Assembly (NCBI RefSeq): GCF_021869535.1
Contig: NW_026262690.1
Location: 13,693,501-13,757,500 of the forward strand
Direction of reading: 5' to 3'
DNA from: Mytilus californianus
Lineage: Eukaryota > Mollusca > Bivalvia > Mytilida > Mytilidae
Length of the DNA stretch: 64,000 nt
Every line of letters starts with the position of its first letter. The stretch's first letter is position 1. The translations under genes and the position numbers were made by a program. This document shows positions 45,784-56,889 of the stretch, piece after piece. The notes under the pieces are model-generated. The model ran no database searches. It was not told the DNA's origin and saw only the letters and a list, made by a program, of their open reading frames with translations.

Positions 45784-46039
45784 GAGGGGGTGGACAGGGG
45801 TAAAGGAACATGGGAATGAAGGGGTGGAAAGCGGAGTCAGGGGGAGGGGTGTGAGAGTCAGGGTGGGAACCGGGAGAAGAGGGTGAGTAAAAATTGGGAT
45901 ATTCTGGGAAATTTTTTTGAAAGATTTTCGTCAGTGAGTAAGAGGGGAGGGAATTGGGAGTAGAGTGGGAGGGATATGGGAGTTAGGAGTAGGGAAGACA
46001 ATTGTGAATCAGGGACCCCCTGTCCACCCCTCATTGTTT
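45784..46039. repeat. G-rich inverted-repeat element with quadruplex-forming motif
   Basis: The plus strand is almost purely G-rich for about 230 bp. The edges are complementary: ggagggggtggacagggg on the left and cccctgtccacccctc on the right. At 45861-45883, GGGTGGGAACCGGGAGAAGAGGG-type spacing (loops of 1, 4 and 6) satisfies the canonical G-quadruplex rule. It is MITE-like in form; no target duplication was seen. Confidence 0.6.
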
Positions 46040-46473
46040 AAGATTGTATGTTGACCTCTAGGTTTTTTTTGTGTCGTTAGTATGACGTTTCAGTATCATA
46101 AATTTTCAGAAAGATAAAATGCCTTTTTTACTATTAAATGAAATAAAACATATTATAAGAGCTATCTTCTCGTTATATATTTTTTTTCATGTATAATGAG
46201 GCCCCTCATGGGGGTGTCCAAATAATAACATAATCACAAATTTTTTGCCAATATAATCACATAATCATTAATTATTTTTTTAAACAAGATAATCAAAAAT
46301 ACAGTCCTAAATTATCAAATAATCATGAAATATTTGGTCTGGTAATCAAATAATCACTATAAAAACGGCCAAGTAATCACATAACCAATAAACAGCTGCG
46401 CCATGAGCGCATTATACGCCCGTCGTCTTGTGTGTGAATTTTTATGCAATAAGCATAAATAGTTTCTGACATA
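46040..46473. other. Intergenic with repeated taatcacataatca words
   Basis: 46215-46385 contains loosely repeated taatcacataatca and atcaaataatca phrases, likely a dispersed repeat. No gene was recognised. Confidence 0.45.
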
Positions 46474-46805
46474 CGGCGTGACATGCGAAAACCCCCTTTT
46501 TTTTTTACAAAAAACTCAATATCTCTAAAATAAAATTTTGAATCAAAACCAAAAAGTATACAGATCTTTAGATTAATATAACTAAGAAGTGTGTAAAATT
46601 TTAAGCAATAATCATAAGTCGTTTTTGAGATACGGCGCGACATGTGAAAACCCCCCTTTTAAAAAAAAAATCAATATCTCAAAAATAAAATTTTGAATCA
46701 AAACCAAAAAGTATACAGATCTTTAGATTAATATAACTAAGAAGTGTGTAAAATTTTAAGCAATAATCATAAATCGTTTTTGAGATATGGTGCTACATGT
46801 GAAAA
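46474..46805. repeat. Core-repeat element, units of 155-159 bp
   Basis: The landmark acatg(c/t)gaaaa followed by ccccc recurs at 46481, 46640 and 46795. Each unit contains caatatct, aaaattttgaatcaaaacc and aaaaagtatacagatcttta. The minus-strand ORF at 46377-46643 is a repeat translation. Confidence 0.85.
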
Positions 46806-46957
46806 ACCCGTCAAAAATTGACGGGGGCTCTATAACTATTCAAAATCTGAAATTTTCCCGGCACAACCTGTTTAACTGGAAAAGAAGCTCCATAGCCGAT
46901 AATATTATCATACTTTTAACAATCGCATGATATAACAAGTCAACTCATCATTAGATA

Positions 46958-47146
46958 CTAGGCTTCATGTTTTCTACGCCAGACGCCCATTTCATCTACA
47001 AAACATTCTGGCAAATTATTAAAAATTATGTCTATCTTTTTTTTAAATTCATAAAGAGTCCCCCTACTATCCATTAGTCCAATAGTAGGGACCTCATAAC
47101 TAAAGAGACCCCTATTTGTTTTTAGAAATGCACGAAGACGATGCAA
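46958..47146 (-). CDS. Hypothetical 62-codon frame, unknown
   Basis: The minus frame begins MHRLRAFLKTNRGLFSYEVP and ends MGVWRRKHEA. Amino-acid composition is diverse and not derived from a visible repeat, but no domain is recognised. Neither promoter nor splice sites stand out. It may be a retroelement relic or chance. Confidence 0.2.
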   Translation of the reverse strand: MHRLRAFLKTNRGLFSYEVPTIGLMDSRGTLYEFKKKIDIIFNNLPECFVDEMGVWRRKHEA

Positions 47147-47244
47147 GGCTATTTAACCTGCACACATGTCCCTGTGCTTTATGTAGGCCGTACATATTGT
47201 ATGACATATTTTACTTTTCTGTGTTTAGGGGACGATAGATATAG

Positions 47245-47470
47245 GAAGATGTGATATGAGTGCCAATGAGACAACTCTCCATCCAAGTTACAATTTATAA
47301 AAGTAAACCATTATAGGTCAAGGTACGGCCTTCAACACGGAGCATTGGCTCACACCGAACAGCAAGCTATAAAGGGCCCCAAAAAATTACTAGTGTAAAA
47401 CCATTCAAACGGAAAAACCAACGGTCTAATCTATATAAAAACGAGAAACGAGAAACACGTATGAACTACA
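47245..47470 (+). repeat. Abundant dispersed repeat
   Basis: It carries ggaagatgtgatatgagtgc, caatgagacaactctccat, caaggtacggccttcaac and agctataaagggccc. The ctccatccaag variant is shared with the copy at 59985, so these two belong to one subfamily. Confidence 0.85.
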
Positions 47471-47499
47471 TATACAGACGACAACTACTGTAATCAGAT

Positions 47500-47750
47500 G
47501 AGCATTTAATATTCTTGGAGGGGGGTGGGGGTTTATGCGGACTGGATATTCATTTTCATCTGTTGCTACGCTTACTTATTTTTTCCACTTTTGTACATAA
47601 TTATTACCTGCTTTTTGAGTTGCAGAATATTCATTTTCATCCTCTCTTTGGCAAAAATTATTTATTTTTAGCTCTTACCTTGCCAGGATATTAATTTTTC
47701 GAAATTCTACCCCACCCCCAGAAAATCAAGTGGTCATCCCCGTATGAGTA
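47500..47750. repeat. Probable MITE-like G-rich/C-rich segment
   Basis: ttggaggggggtgggggttt near 47515 is loosely complementary to ctaccccacccccagaaaa near 47710. Between them, aatattcattttcatc occurs twice. Boundaries are unclear. Confidence 0.35.
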
Positions 47751-49419
47751 TTTTTTGTAATTATTTCTTACAAATACCAAAACTGTGTAGGTCCCGTTTG
47801 CAGAATTTTTGGTTGTCAAAACCTTTGGACCGCCACTTTTCCAGAACTCTGTCTTAAAGCAAAACCTGCAGAAGTTTAATGTACTTATGAATGGTTTTCA
47901 CTAAATTTTATCGTCCTAAAATTCCAGTTTCTTAGGGGTACTTGCAATATTTCTTATGCGTGTCCGATTTATTTTATTCAACTATCCAGAATTTTGTTTG
48001 CATTGAACCGCCGTGTAAAGTGATACGTTCAATATTTAAAGAGAAACTTGAATCCCACGTATTTTATTAATTTGGTATTGATTGACAGTTTTTGTTTGTT
48101 GATTAGAATTACCGGGTAAAATATCTTAGAGAAGTACAGTATCCTTGGTGAGTTTTTAAATACACACAAAAGCCCAATAAATATGTATTTAAAACGAGTT
48201 TAAATAAAGTGTGTATGATTCGATTATATAATGTAATAACGTATGTATAAAGTTTATAATCGGTGTACATTTCGGACTATTAAGTTAACTATGGAAAGTT
48301 AATCTATAAAAATAAGTATATGTGGTACGAGAAAACTATTTATATATATCTATGAATAAGTCTAAATTGAAAACAACGTTCAAACCTATGATTGCGTTGG
48401 ATAAAAACCGCAATTTTTAAACGTGTGCTGACTGTCATATACAGTATCTATATACTGTATATACCACCAGAAACCAAAGGAAGATGATGTAAACAACGAT
48501 ACGGCAATGTAATATCTTTAAAAACGAGCAAAATCCATACCGTATATTTAGCAATATAAGACTCGGGCATTACACAATTTCAGAAAATTTATATTATAAT
48601 CAAGGTACTGACGTACTGTTTACTCGGATGAACCCAAGATCTGATGGCTTGCGAATAAATCATACAGATTTCCATCCCCATGTAGACTACTAGTAGTTGT
48701 TATATATCTCACGTCGAGTGTCTAACATTTCAGCCACTTTTAAGACGTTAACATTCTAGTATCTATCATAATCAATTGGCCAGGTTCTTTGGGCACATTG
48801 GGTCGAAAGGGACAACAGAAAAAATGGTTAAATGTGTTTTGCACTCTCTGAAGACTGGATAATGCATTTAATTAATGAATGTTAGAATGTCGATCAGACG
48901 TGATTGTATTAAACAGTCACCATTCCCCATTCCGTGGTGTTCTGTAGATAAATACATATAATTTATACCAGTCGTGATATAATATAACTCTTGAAAACTG
49001 GATTTGAAATTAGAAACATAGGCTTATAATGATTTAATAAAAATACGGACAAACGCATAAAAATATCTATCGAACACTTATTCTCTAAGTTATAAAAATC
49101 TCATACTCAAGGTATACGTACTTCGTCAAATCAAGATTAGCCGTGTACTCAGATATTCATGATTTTTTTTAACCGATATATAATATTTCACACGACAAAA
49201 CATATTAATTTTACAAACAAATGTTCTTAAAAAAATTTGTTCTTGAAATTTCATTGTTACTATTAAAATATATGAAGCGATAAAGAATGCTAATTTGCAC
49301 TCGATAACATCACTCGGCGTATTTATACGCAGTAATATAAAAAGTGTTTAAAAGCACACTAAGAAATTGCCATAGCATAACTTCATATTCCCTCAAAGTC
49401 ATCCTTATAAAAAAAAAGA
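47751..49419. other. AT-rich intergenic
   Basis: A short palindromic stretch, atacagtatctatatactgtat, lies near 48440-48461. No gene was recognised. Confidence 0.4.
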
Positions 49420-49590
49420 CGATGCATGTGGTATTGTTACCCATGAGACAACTATCCACATGAGTCCAAATGTGAATATAAACAATCATATGTCACCAAT
49501 TACAGAATGTCAGTCTCCTGACTTAGGACAGATACATAGAGAATATTTCGGGGTTATATATGTTTATGATCGTTCAAGCCCCTCCCCCTG
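49420..49590 (+). repeat. Diverged dispersed repeat
   Basis: gatgcatgtggtattgttac, ccatgagacaactatccaca and gtctcctgacttaggacaga identify the same abundant family; the central part is deleted. Confidence 0.7.
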
Positions 49591-49856
49591 ATATAAACTA
49601 AGTAAAATCGGAATTTTTGTTAAAAGACTTTTTCATCAGATGCTATTTCTTGGTGATGAAGAAGCGTCTGTCAAAGTTTTGTAACATTCTATAAAGGTTT
49701 GACAAAATTATTGATGTCTCAAAATCTGTAACCCTAGGCTGTTTTAAACTTTAACTGCTAAAAAAATTGTTAATTATCATTCAAATACGGAAAATAAAAA
49801 CTTGCATACTGTCTTATGAACTTGAAACTGAAAGCCTCTCCAAATGAAACCTACGT

Positions 49857-50096
49857 CAATTTTTTTTTCATGGGTGGAAAATGGGGGTTGGGGTAGGGAA
49901 TGTTCTCGTGACAAACAATTTTTTTCGACTTCGACTTATTTAAAAAATAAATTTCTTTCAATAATATACAGGAACCAATTTTTTTTTCATGGGTGGAAAA
50001 TGGGGGTGGGGGTAGGGAATGTTCTCGTGACAAACAATTTTTTTCGACTTCGACTTATTTAAAAAATAAATTTCTTTCAATAATATACAGGAACCA
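49857..50096. repeat. 119-bp tandem duplication
   Basis: caatttttttttcatgggtgg starts at 49857 and again at 49976. The two copies differ by one or two bases (ggggttggggta versus ggggtgggggta), so the duplication is recent. Confidence 0.93.
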
Positions 50097-50149
50097 AGAT
50101 ATTTATTTTGAAATTCAAAATAAAACATCCCCCAAAATAGATGAATGAT

Positions 50150-50310
50150 CGGTGTCTTTTTCAACGTGTACATTTGTACGGTATGGGGTTTACTCATTGT
50201 TGAAGGCTGTACGGTGACCTATAGTTGTTAATGTCTGTGTCATTTGGTCTCTTGTGGAGAGTTGTCTCATTGGCAAGCATACCACGTCTTCTTATTTTTC
50301 TATTGTATCT
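50150..50310 (-). repeat. Abundant dispersed repeat, minus strand
   Basis: gaaggctgtacggtgaccta, tttggtctcttgtggagag and ttgtctcattggcaagc are reverse-complement signatures of the family. Confidence 0.8.
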
Positions 50311-50747
50311 GCTAGCCAAAAACGGGAAGTTGACAAAAAATATTTTGAAATTATCGATTACAATTCTTTATTTTTTGTTTTATATCCATATTTTTATAGA
50401 AATCATTCCTTCGGCAAATTTTGGTGAAATCTAAGCATAGTAACATTCCGAGGCCCTTAAATATTTTAAGATTGGAATAGAAATTACATCAACATGCTCT
50501 CATGTGTGTGGCACGTCATGATCACCCATTCAACATTGATGATATTGAATATTATGATGAAAAACAATTATGAATTAGAATAAATGCGAAATAAGCCCAA
50601 ATAAATATTAACAAAGTATGATACATTTATCCAATTGTTGCCTTGAAATATGAGAAAATATATCACATAATCCATGCGTGATTGTCAGATATTTATAAAA
50701 TTCATTGTTTCATACGTTATTTTGGGACTTGTGTACTTTGTTGTGAA

Positions 50748-50918
50748 TCACATATTGGACGGGAGACACCTTTAAATTTTAAGTTCTCAACTGTGACCAT
50801 GAACTTTTGAAGTCCAGTTCCTGCATGTAGTTGAAAATATAAAAACAAATATTTTGTAAACGTGCTCCTATTCAAAATCATTAAGTTGAGTTTTCTACAT
50901 ATTTTAGTTAAAATACAA
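50748..50918. repeat. First copy of a ~165-bp direct duplication
   Basis: Shares cacatattggacgggagac, gaccatgaacttttgaagtcc and aacgtgctcctattca with 51611-51770. Copies have diverged and are about 860 bp apart. Confidence 0.8.
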
Positions 50919-51610
50919 TGTTTTATACCTTTGGTATCAATATACCGTACAGCTAGTAGACAATGTCATAGATATAGAAAGTTCGGTGATTAAGAACCTA
51001 ACAGTCATCTTTTGTTGGGCATGGTTTTTTTTACGATTTATATTAAAATAAATCGATAACAAGAAACAAGAGCAATTTTTTTTTTAAACTAAATGCCGTG
51101 TTTACTTTTACCCCTATTTTCAATGGAAACAAATAATTGTTTACAGAAAATTTACATAAAACCATGCACCCACAAAAGGTGAATGGGAGGTAACTTAGGG
51201 ATTTACATAAAAGTTGCATAATGCTGATGTCGGGCTGAAACAAGTTCTTTTCTGTCTGGCTTACATATTTTCCTGGTTACTTTGTCTGGATTATAAGCTA
51301 AATAAATAACGGTTTTCCCTAAAAATTGAATATAGAGATATCAAATTTGTATATACCTATCACATGGTGCGAGCGTATAGGATTGTGTCTGGGTCAAATG
51401 ACCAGTGAGCTCCTCAGATGATGCTATCAATTTGCACTTCAAACTGAAGTAAGACCATACAGTATTTACACGTTGTCTGAATCATACGACGTCCTTGCTG
51501 ATAAGAATATTTTTCTATTTTTGATTTTTTCTATTTTGTCCTTCGATTTATTTATACGCAATTGTAAAAATAGATAACTTTTCTATTTCGAAATAGATTT
51601 TTAAAAAGGA
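50919..51610. other. Spacer between the duplicated segments
   Basis: No gene was recognised. Confidence 0.4.
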
Positions 51611-51770
51611 CCACATATTGGACAAGGGACACCTTTTAAAGTTCTGAACTACGACCATGAACTTATGAGGTCCAGTTCCTGTAGTTAAAAAAAAATATGT
51701 GTTAACGTGCTCCTATTCATAACCAATCAGTTGAGTTGGCTTTACGTTTTAGTTAAAAGTAACCAAATAT
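51611..51770. repeat. Second copy of the ~165-bp direct duplication
   Basis: See 50748. Here the text is cacatattggacaagggaca, gaccatgaacttatgaggtcc and aacgtgctcctattca. Confidence 0.8.
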
Positions 51771-51794
51771 TTATAAATATTTTTCCTCATACGT

Positions 51795-51900
51795 CTTGTC
51801 TTTTCGTCGTTTTTTGTTTTTTGCCATGACATTGTTTTGGATCTATGAGTTTAAATATCTCTTTGGTGTCTTTCGCCTCTCTTTGCTAGTCGACACTGCT
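51795..51900 (-). repeat. Dispersed repeat fragment
   Basis: tttttgccatgacattg and gtttaaatatctctttggtg are the reverse of the text at 60235-60310 (gacaacgccatggccaaaa, agagggacagtcaaattc). The ORF at 51796-52020 starts in it and is not a gene. Confidence 0.6.
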
Positions 51901-52020
51901 GAGAAATGGGCATGTACAGATGATGAACAGAGGTCGACAGGAGACTTTGTAGATAAACAAAGAATGTCTATGATATATTTCAAGTATTGTGAAATCCCAC
52001 AAAGATATCGTATGAGATAA

Positions 52021-53053
52021 CTGTATAGACAGAAATTAAAAATTATATAGAAATAACAAAATTTATGTCTTGTACTATACTTTATTTTGGAAACTTATTA
52101 ATCTGATATGACCGTCTCAGTAACGAGGGGATTGTTGTGATCATTCGCCTTCCTCATCTTATTACTTCTATTTTTTACTTTTCTTCTATTCTTTGAAGTT
52201 TTTGCATCAGTTTTAGGACAATTTTATTAAGTCAAGTGTAGTGTGTCAATATTCGATCTTCCGAGCATTGACTTACGACGTACAAAGTTATGAATCATTC
52301 TTACATATCTTGATTTAATTCAAAAACTTCTGTAGCAGGGGTGTCGGTTTTTAAATGGTACTACGAGCTGTTAATTGTGCAAGTTCTTGTGTTGGCTTTG
52401 ATTTGGTAAGCCACTGTAGTCACACAAGTTTTTTGACAATCGAAATAACGTTGATATGTATAAATAAGTGATTTTTTTTTTAAATTTTAACTGACACATC
52501 TTTGTATGTCAGATTAACTAAAGTAATCCCATCTATCAGTACCAATAAACTATAGACATAGCCTATACTAGTGCATGAATTCATAACTAATACAATAAAG
52601 AAAACATAAATCATTTACAAAGAAAGACGAGATGTTTCGCATCAAATAGTTTCCTCATATATTTCTAAAGTCAAAGCCTTGACAGTATGGTAGAATCATT
52701 TCAATCAGTAATGAAGCAGATTTTATCTAATATTTTCTTTTCTTAACACTACCAAATATAGAGATTAGTGAAGTCGATACATTTTATTTTTTCTTTAGAT
52801 ATTGTTTAAATATTTCCCAATTCTGAAGCATAGATTCCACTAAATCAGTGTTTACTTGTTTCAAAATGCATGACAAAATTATGGAAGATGGAATATTTGT
52901 GTCTAATATTGAATCAGAAATCGGATACGGCAATATCCGAAAGTTCCGATATTTCTATTGGTTATCGATGGGCGTAATGCATTATCCCATTTGTTGGAGA
53001 GGTATTCGTTGTTTGTTCACTCATTTAATCCCTGATAAATGGGCGAATCTATC
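52021..53053. other. 5' flank of the secreted-peptide gene
   Basis: AT-rich with no repeat recognised. An ORF at 52848-53060 ends at the TATA region and is probably chance. Confidence 0.4.
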
Positions 53054-53061
53054 TATATAAA
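53054..53061 (+). promoter_or_regulatory. TATA box of the secreted-peptide gene
   Basis: TATATAAA lies about 30 bp upstream of a likely start near 53084 and 91 bp upstream of the ATG exon end. The role is inferred from position. Confidence 0.55.
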
Positions 53062-53083
53062 GACATTGCATCAGAACAGGTCA

Positions 53084-53154
53084 TATCTTAAATATCTGTG
53101 GTAAAGTGACATTCACCTAAAGGGTAGGACGTTATCAAAGTGTATATAATCATG
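53084..53154 (+). CDS. Exon 1 of the secreted-peptide gene; codes only the start methionine
   Basis: The leader holds no other ATG. ATG at 53152-53154 is followed immediately by GTGAGT (53155-53160), a consensus donor, so the coding part of the exon is a single codon and the intron is phase 0. The next good acceptor in the right phase, tttcatttcag at 56879-56889, opens a frame that starts a classic signal peptide and has no ATG of its own at the proper place. The start of the exon is inferred from the TATA spacing. The pairing is a reading-based model and needs transcript support. Confidence 0.55.
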
Positions 53155-54096
53155 GTGAGTCAATTTTACGTAAAATAAATTATTATTTTTTCTATTAATT
53201 GCCATTCTATTTGTTTAATTTAAATTATTCATTTATATATGTAAAACTTCATTTCTCGAGATAAGTTTAAAAAAAGATTATGTCTATATATGAAATACTA
53301 CAATTGTTTACGAAGTTTTAAAGATCTTTTGGTTTATAGTTTTCCGTATTCTCCCCTCACAGTACCCTTGTCAGAGCAATATAAGTCCCGAGATTGTCAC
53401 GCCCCGGAAGCATAATTTGATTGTAAATTACAAGATATATGTTATATGGTTATTTTACCATGGTAGTGACTCACACAGGCAAATATGACACCAGGCCGAC
53501 GTTTTTCTGTCCAGAACCTCTTAGTTTCGGTGCTGTTAAACGTTTTTTTGTTTCCCAACGTTAAACATCTGTAGCATACAAAGTGAAATCTGGAGCATAC
53601 CAAGTGAATGTTAATCCAGAAACACATATCTTACTTTATATTACAAACTGATTTCAATACACTGTTATTACATCCGTCTTTTTAAAAGAAAAAAAAATGT
53701 AAACGACATCTTGGTCATTTGCTAGATATGAAAAGAATCGTCACCCCTCAATTTTATGCTGAGTGTACGCAACAAATATACAAAACAAATGTTAGTTCAT
53801 CTAACATAACTTTGGTGTCGGCTATAGATAACTTAAATTTTGATACTGGAGAAAGTTCTCAAATTGTTGAACAATAGATAACATTATTAAAATCTTCCTG
53901 AAAGGACAGACAAAAAGAGCAAGACATCTTGTTTTAGTAAGTGTACAACTAAACATTTTACCAAAAGTTAAACTACTGAGAAAAACCAAAAGCTTGATAC
54001 ACATCTGCAAATGAACGAATACTGCTCCGACCTGTCAATTTCTATATAAAATTGTACTCTAAATATGTAATTTTCCTAGATAACAAACAATTAAGA

Positions 54097-54275
54097 ATAT
54101 GTGACATGATTGCCAATGAGACAAATATCTAAAGACCAAACGGGTAAAGATATGGACAATTTCAGGTCACCGTATTGCGTTCTACAATGGGCAAAACTCA
54201 TACCGTATAGTAAGCTATTCTTTAAAGGCCGTGGTATGACAAATGTGAAGAATTACAAAAAAAAACCAACAGCGT
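54097..54275 (+). repeat. Diverged dispersed repeat
   Basis: atgtgacatgattgccaatg, aggtcaccgtattgcgttc and agctattctttaaaggccg identify the abundant family. Confidence 0.7.
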
Positions 54276-54499
54276 GATTTGTGTGATTATATTATGTACT
54301 ATTGTATAATTTTCTGTCGTCTAATAGATTGCGTTCCAATGGCACAATATCTAACACTCTCAATGCGTTTGAAATAGATGGATGAATGTGTCCCACCTGC
54401 CTTACTATATATGTTGGTAGATTAATATTTCTGAGTTGTATTTTCTATACCAACCTGTAGCGTTAAGACGAAATGCTTTAAATGAGAATAAGACAGGAA

Positions 54500-54842
54500 G
54501 CAATGAGTTTGACCCGAGGTTTGACCTTGGTTTTGAAATATCGCGAAACACTCCGATGGTGGACAACAATAATGCAAAGCATCATTAATATCCTTCCAGG
54601 CGTTCACAAATTCTAAAGCGGACACCACTTTCAGTTTGTATATGATAATTTGAAACTATGTGTATGAACGTGACCTTGCATGTGGACTTTCTATCCTTAT
54701 TCGCGAAAAAGTCCGAATGTGGACAACAATAATATAAAGCATCATTAATATCCTTCGAAGCGTTTAAAAGTTCGGAATCGGACACAACTTTGTATATTTG
54801 TAACTTTGAGTATGACCTTGACCTTGCAGATAAACTTTCCAA
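54500..54842. repeat. Two-unit core repeat, 160-bp spacing
   Basis: ggacaacaataat followed by aaagcatcattaatatcctt occurs at 54561 and 54721, exactly 160 bp apart. The units also share gaccttgcat/gaccttgcag and cgcgaaa. Confidence 0.8.
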
Positions 54843-54984
54843 CCTTATAACCTTTCATTCATATTTTTCAATACAATCAAAAAGCATGGACAGAAGGAGT
54901 GATTCATGATATATATCTCCGAACTTCGGCATACAACGTTTCTAAGTCAATGAGCTGAGTCGAGTCAGTAGGAAGATGTTATAC

Positions 54985-55110
54985 ACTAGTGACTACCCAG
55001 ATACATTTGGACTCAAAACCAAGCAATCTTTGCTCTTGCTCATGAATACCGCTTGTTTTACGGAAAAAGCAAATATCTTTTGTTTGACCCGGCCAGGGAT
55101 TCGAACTTAA
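54985..55110 (-). mobile_element. SINE fragment related to the one at 23605
   Basis: On the minus strand, gttcgaatccctggccgggtc (box B and following bases) is followed by atatttgctttttccg and gagcaagagcaaagat. These align in order with ggttcgaaccccggccgggt, atatttgttgcttctccg and gagtaagagcaaagac in the full SINE. The box A half is not recognisable. Confidence 0.6.
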
Positions 55111-55365
55111 GAGACCTTACGGGGTGGTAGATTCTAATAGACTATTGAGTATTGAATTATATATACTAAAAATTTTAAGCTTTAAATAATTTAGACAATT
55201 ATGTGTGTTCATCTAAATTCAGTTCTGGAAGATTGACTAATTAATGCTTTGTAAATTATTTGTATTTTTAATGTCTTGTCTATATATTCAATGTTGGTAT
55301 GATAGAGGATGTATCCCTGTTCATTCGATAATTCGTAACTGTTTTCAAAAACAAGTTGCAATTAA

Positions 55366-55949
55366 GGTTCATCTATACACTTGAACAAAATGGCTGTGTT
55401 TACACCATGAAATTTTCTCTGAGTACAGACAAAACTGTGTAATTTTAAAAGTTTTAATGCCTGGCAGCACCTAGATAAATTAATGTTACATCCAATTTAT
55501 GTTATAAAAAGTTAAAACACTTTATGGATTTTGATGAACATTTTCTTTACTTGTCACAGAAGATGGTGAAATAGACAAACACCCGAGTTTTCTTTGATAC
55601 AGTCCACTCATTTACACTATTTAAATCACCTTTGTTGTGAGTAGATTTCTATTGTTCCTCTATTGTCCATATCAATCAATATGATACAATACAATCATTA
55701 CCTGAGGGGGGCCATCTCAAAGATTTCACATGACTTTGTTTATTTTTACACCACCTGTGGCAAGGAAAGAAAATGTTTAGCAAAATCCACAAAAGTTTTT
55801 TTCTTTTTAAAACACAAAATGAATACAACTTGTATATATCTAGGTGCTGCCAGGATTTAAAACTATAAGAATTACACAGTTTTGTCTGCATTCAGAGAAA
55901 ATTTCATGGTGTAAACACAGCCATTATTGTGGAAGTGTATAGATGAACC
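55366..55949. mobile_element. 584-bp foldback element flanked by TTAA
   Basis: The left arm (ggttcatctatacacttgaa, caaaatggctgtgtttacac, catgaaattttctctgagta, gtgtaattttaaaag, gcctggcagcacctagat) returns as its reverse complement at 55840-55949. The arms are about 110 bp with few mismatches. TTAA lies outside both ends (55362-55365 and 55950-55953), a target duplication used by piggyBac-like and some other elements, although GG termini are not the usual piggyBac CC. The interior is not recognisably coding. Confidence 0.85.
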
Positions 55950-56889
55950 TTAAAACTGGTAGATTATATGTGCGATGCAACATTAAAAACTTAATGATCT
56001 ATTTGAAATAAATAATTACTTGACAAAATTTGAATATCAGACTTTTGTAAAGTATATTCAAAGCAAGATCGAATAGCTAAAAAGAATAAGTTGATTCACA
56101 TTGTTCAGGTGACCACATTTCTACCAGATATTAAATATTTATCACCAAAATTATAAATTCACTGCATTGTTTTGGTTTTGCAACAGACGATATGAAACAC
56201 GGTTTACCTCTTATCTGAAGTGAATTGTCAACACTGTTCTCACGAGTCGAACACGCCGTGAGGTTATTGGTAGGATGGACTGTTTAGTTGTCCCAAGAAT
56301 TTTGATAATATTTGCATTTCTTGTCAGTAAATTGTCTCATATTTTGTCATCAGTAGAACACGTGATACTGAGTAAACACTTACGAGTGGACATTAAACTC
56401 CATTATGGTAAAACAAGAAATTAATCGAACAAATCGTACTTATTAGAATCGTCTCTATTTGTTTTATGATTTGGATAACATTTCAGATTGTGAATAATTA
56501 TGTATTGATACTATAATAAAGCTAAGTCGACATCCGTTTTGGAATTCTGTTTGTTTAATTAGCCATTGTCTAAAAGACATCTCAGAAAAGAGACTTCCGT
56601 TACTGAGGAATTAAAGCTAAACAAGGTGTCTACAGAAGTAATGAAATTTCCTATCGTAAAAGCCTTTATGATCTTTCGCTTTTAACACGTAGGCAGACTT
56701 TGCTTTCTGATCATTCATTTTTTGTTATTAGTTACGGAAACATAAAAAATGACAAAAATTAACAAAGAAAGTGAGTAACCATCTTGAATTAGCTCGGTTT
56801 TTTATGAACATTTTTAATAACTTTTTTGTATATACCTTTCAGAATCTTCAACTATATATACATATTTTATTTTTCTAATTTCATTTCAG

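Larger units (their letters stand above)
53155..56889 (+). other. Intron of the secreted-peptide gene, 3,735 bp
   Basis: GTGAGT...TTTCATTTCAG. It hosts a dispersed repeat (54097-54275), a two-unit ~160-bp repeat (54500-54840), a SINE fragment (about 54985-55110) and a TTAA-flanked foldback (55366-55949). The remainder is AT-rich with no exon seen. Confidence 0.5.
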
